Origin: Casp-actino8 sp046091365
GTDB taxonomy: Bacteria; Actinomycetota; Acidimicrobiia; Acidimicrobiales; Ilumatobacteraceae
Reading direction: 5' to 3'
NCBI GenBank assembly: GCA_046091365.1
Contig: JBJTBM010000010.1
Span: 17,739-81,738, forward strand
Length of the DNA: 64,000 nt
Part shown: in pieces, positions 63,633 to 64,000 of the stretch
Layout: the number at the start of each line of letters is the position of its first letter
Numbering within the stretch: position 1 is the first letter of the stretch
Made by a program: the position numbers and the translations under genes
Notes under the pieces: model-generated
Database searches by the model: none
What the model saw: the letters and a program-made list of their open reading frames with translations, nothing else
What the model was told of the DNA's origin: nothing

Positions 63633-64000
63633 GGCGAAGTGATACGACTCGGGTGACCGGGTCGAGGTTTCTCCGGGCGACCGGGGTGAACGGGACCAAA
63701 GGGGTCGGGCGGGAGCAATCCCCCCGGCCCCTCCCCCATTCCCCCACCACCGACTCCGCGGCCGACCGCCTGTCGAGCCGCCCCGCCAGGAGCGGACGCC
63801 CGTCCCTTTGCCTCGGCCCCCCCCGTTCCCCTCCTGTCCATGGGGTCGGGGCAGGCTGCATCCAGCAGCGATCCATGGCCTCAGCCTCTCCTTACAACGG
63901 CAGCGCCCCGATTGGCCCAGGGGAGCAAGACATCTCCAGGTTGCCTGATCACTCTGTGCGGTGGGGATGTCGCGTCCCCCTCCAACGCCCGGCTGTACCG
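63633..64000. other. 368-base stretch without a convincing gene, at the window edge
   Basis: The region has unusual base composition for this genome, with a run of eight C (63817-63824) and several shorter G/C runs. A short stem, GGGGATG and CGTCCCC around TCG (63962-63978), is visible. No family is recognised on either strand. It may hold the 3' end of the binding-protein transcript, a non-coding RNA, or decayed sequence. Confidence 0.4.

Noticed and set aside
63622..63876. An 84-residue minus-strand frame with AAGGAGAGG before its ATG
   Set aside because: It runs antisense into the end of the binding-protein gene, has GGG-heavy codons unlike any neighbour and matches no family. The good ribosome-site match may be chance in G-rich sequence.

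Overview
The window is compact, GC-rich (about two-thirds G+C) chromosomal DNA with 59 protein genes. I saw no rRNA, tRNA, CRISPR array, transposase or phage gene. The gene content suggests an actinobacterium, most plausibly of the Acidimicrobiia/Ilumatobacter type: an F420-type LLM oxidoreductase, the DUF501-Ppx pair, a split methylmalonyl-CoA mutase, CaiB/BaiF and FadD-type CoA enzymes, and many leaderless promoters. The lineage is an inference. Genes pack with ATGA/GTGA overlaps, and only the last 368 bases lack a convincing gene.

Region 1 to 25 kb is mostly housekeeping and cofactor metabolism: a cobalamin set (mutase large subunit, cob(I)alamin adenosyltransferase, MetH), a MoeB-rhodanese fusion, a sirtuin, leucyl aminopeptidase, YceI, an asymmetric two-gene ABC exporter, and an amidase/MFS/CoA-transferase operon. 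Region 25.1 to 28.8 kb is an operon of three type-IV-pilin-like proteins. The middle one carries a complete von Willebrand A domain behind a prepilin leader. Region 28.8 to 37.9 kb holds envelope proteins, an orphan MocA/CoxG pair, DUF501-Ppx-GNAT, a NUDIX hydrolase and two enoyl-CoA hydratases.

Region 37.9 to 46 kb is a nucleoside uptake and salvage island: a BMP-type lipoprotein, a double-NBD ATPase, two permeases, a 2-oxoglutarate dioxygenase translationally coupled to adenosine deaminase, and uracil phosphoribosyltransferase. QueF sits inside it on the other strand. A strong hairpin separates the binding-protein gene from the ATPase gene.

Region 46 to 63.6 kb is a catabolic island: three SDRs (one resembling 3-alpha-hydroxysteroid dehydrogenase), an amidohydrolase, two paralogous FadD-like CoA ligases, a SnoaL/NTF2 protein, a quinone oxidoreductase and an OYE-type Fe-S flavoprotein. 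These lie with a rearranged branched-chain-type transporter. Its LivF ATPase is fused behind an MFS permease, LivH-LivM-LivG form one polypeptide, and a LivK-like lipoprotein is divergent. A closely matching 21-bp inverted repeat lies in the divergent promoters at both ends of the island (46976-46996 and 62071-62091), suggesting one TetR-like regulon. The most notable items are this hybrid transporter with its shared operator, the VWA modular pilin, and the pervasive leaderless architecture: a NANNNT -10 box ending 6 to 8 nt before the start codon of about twenty genes.
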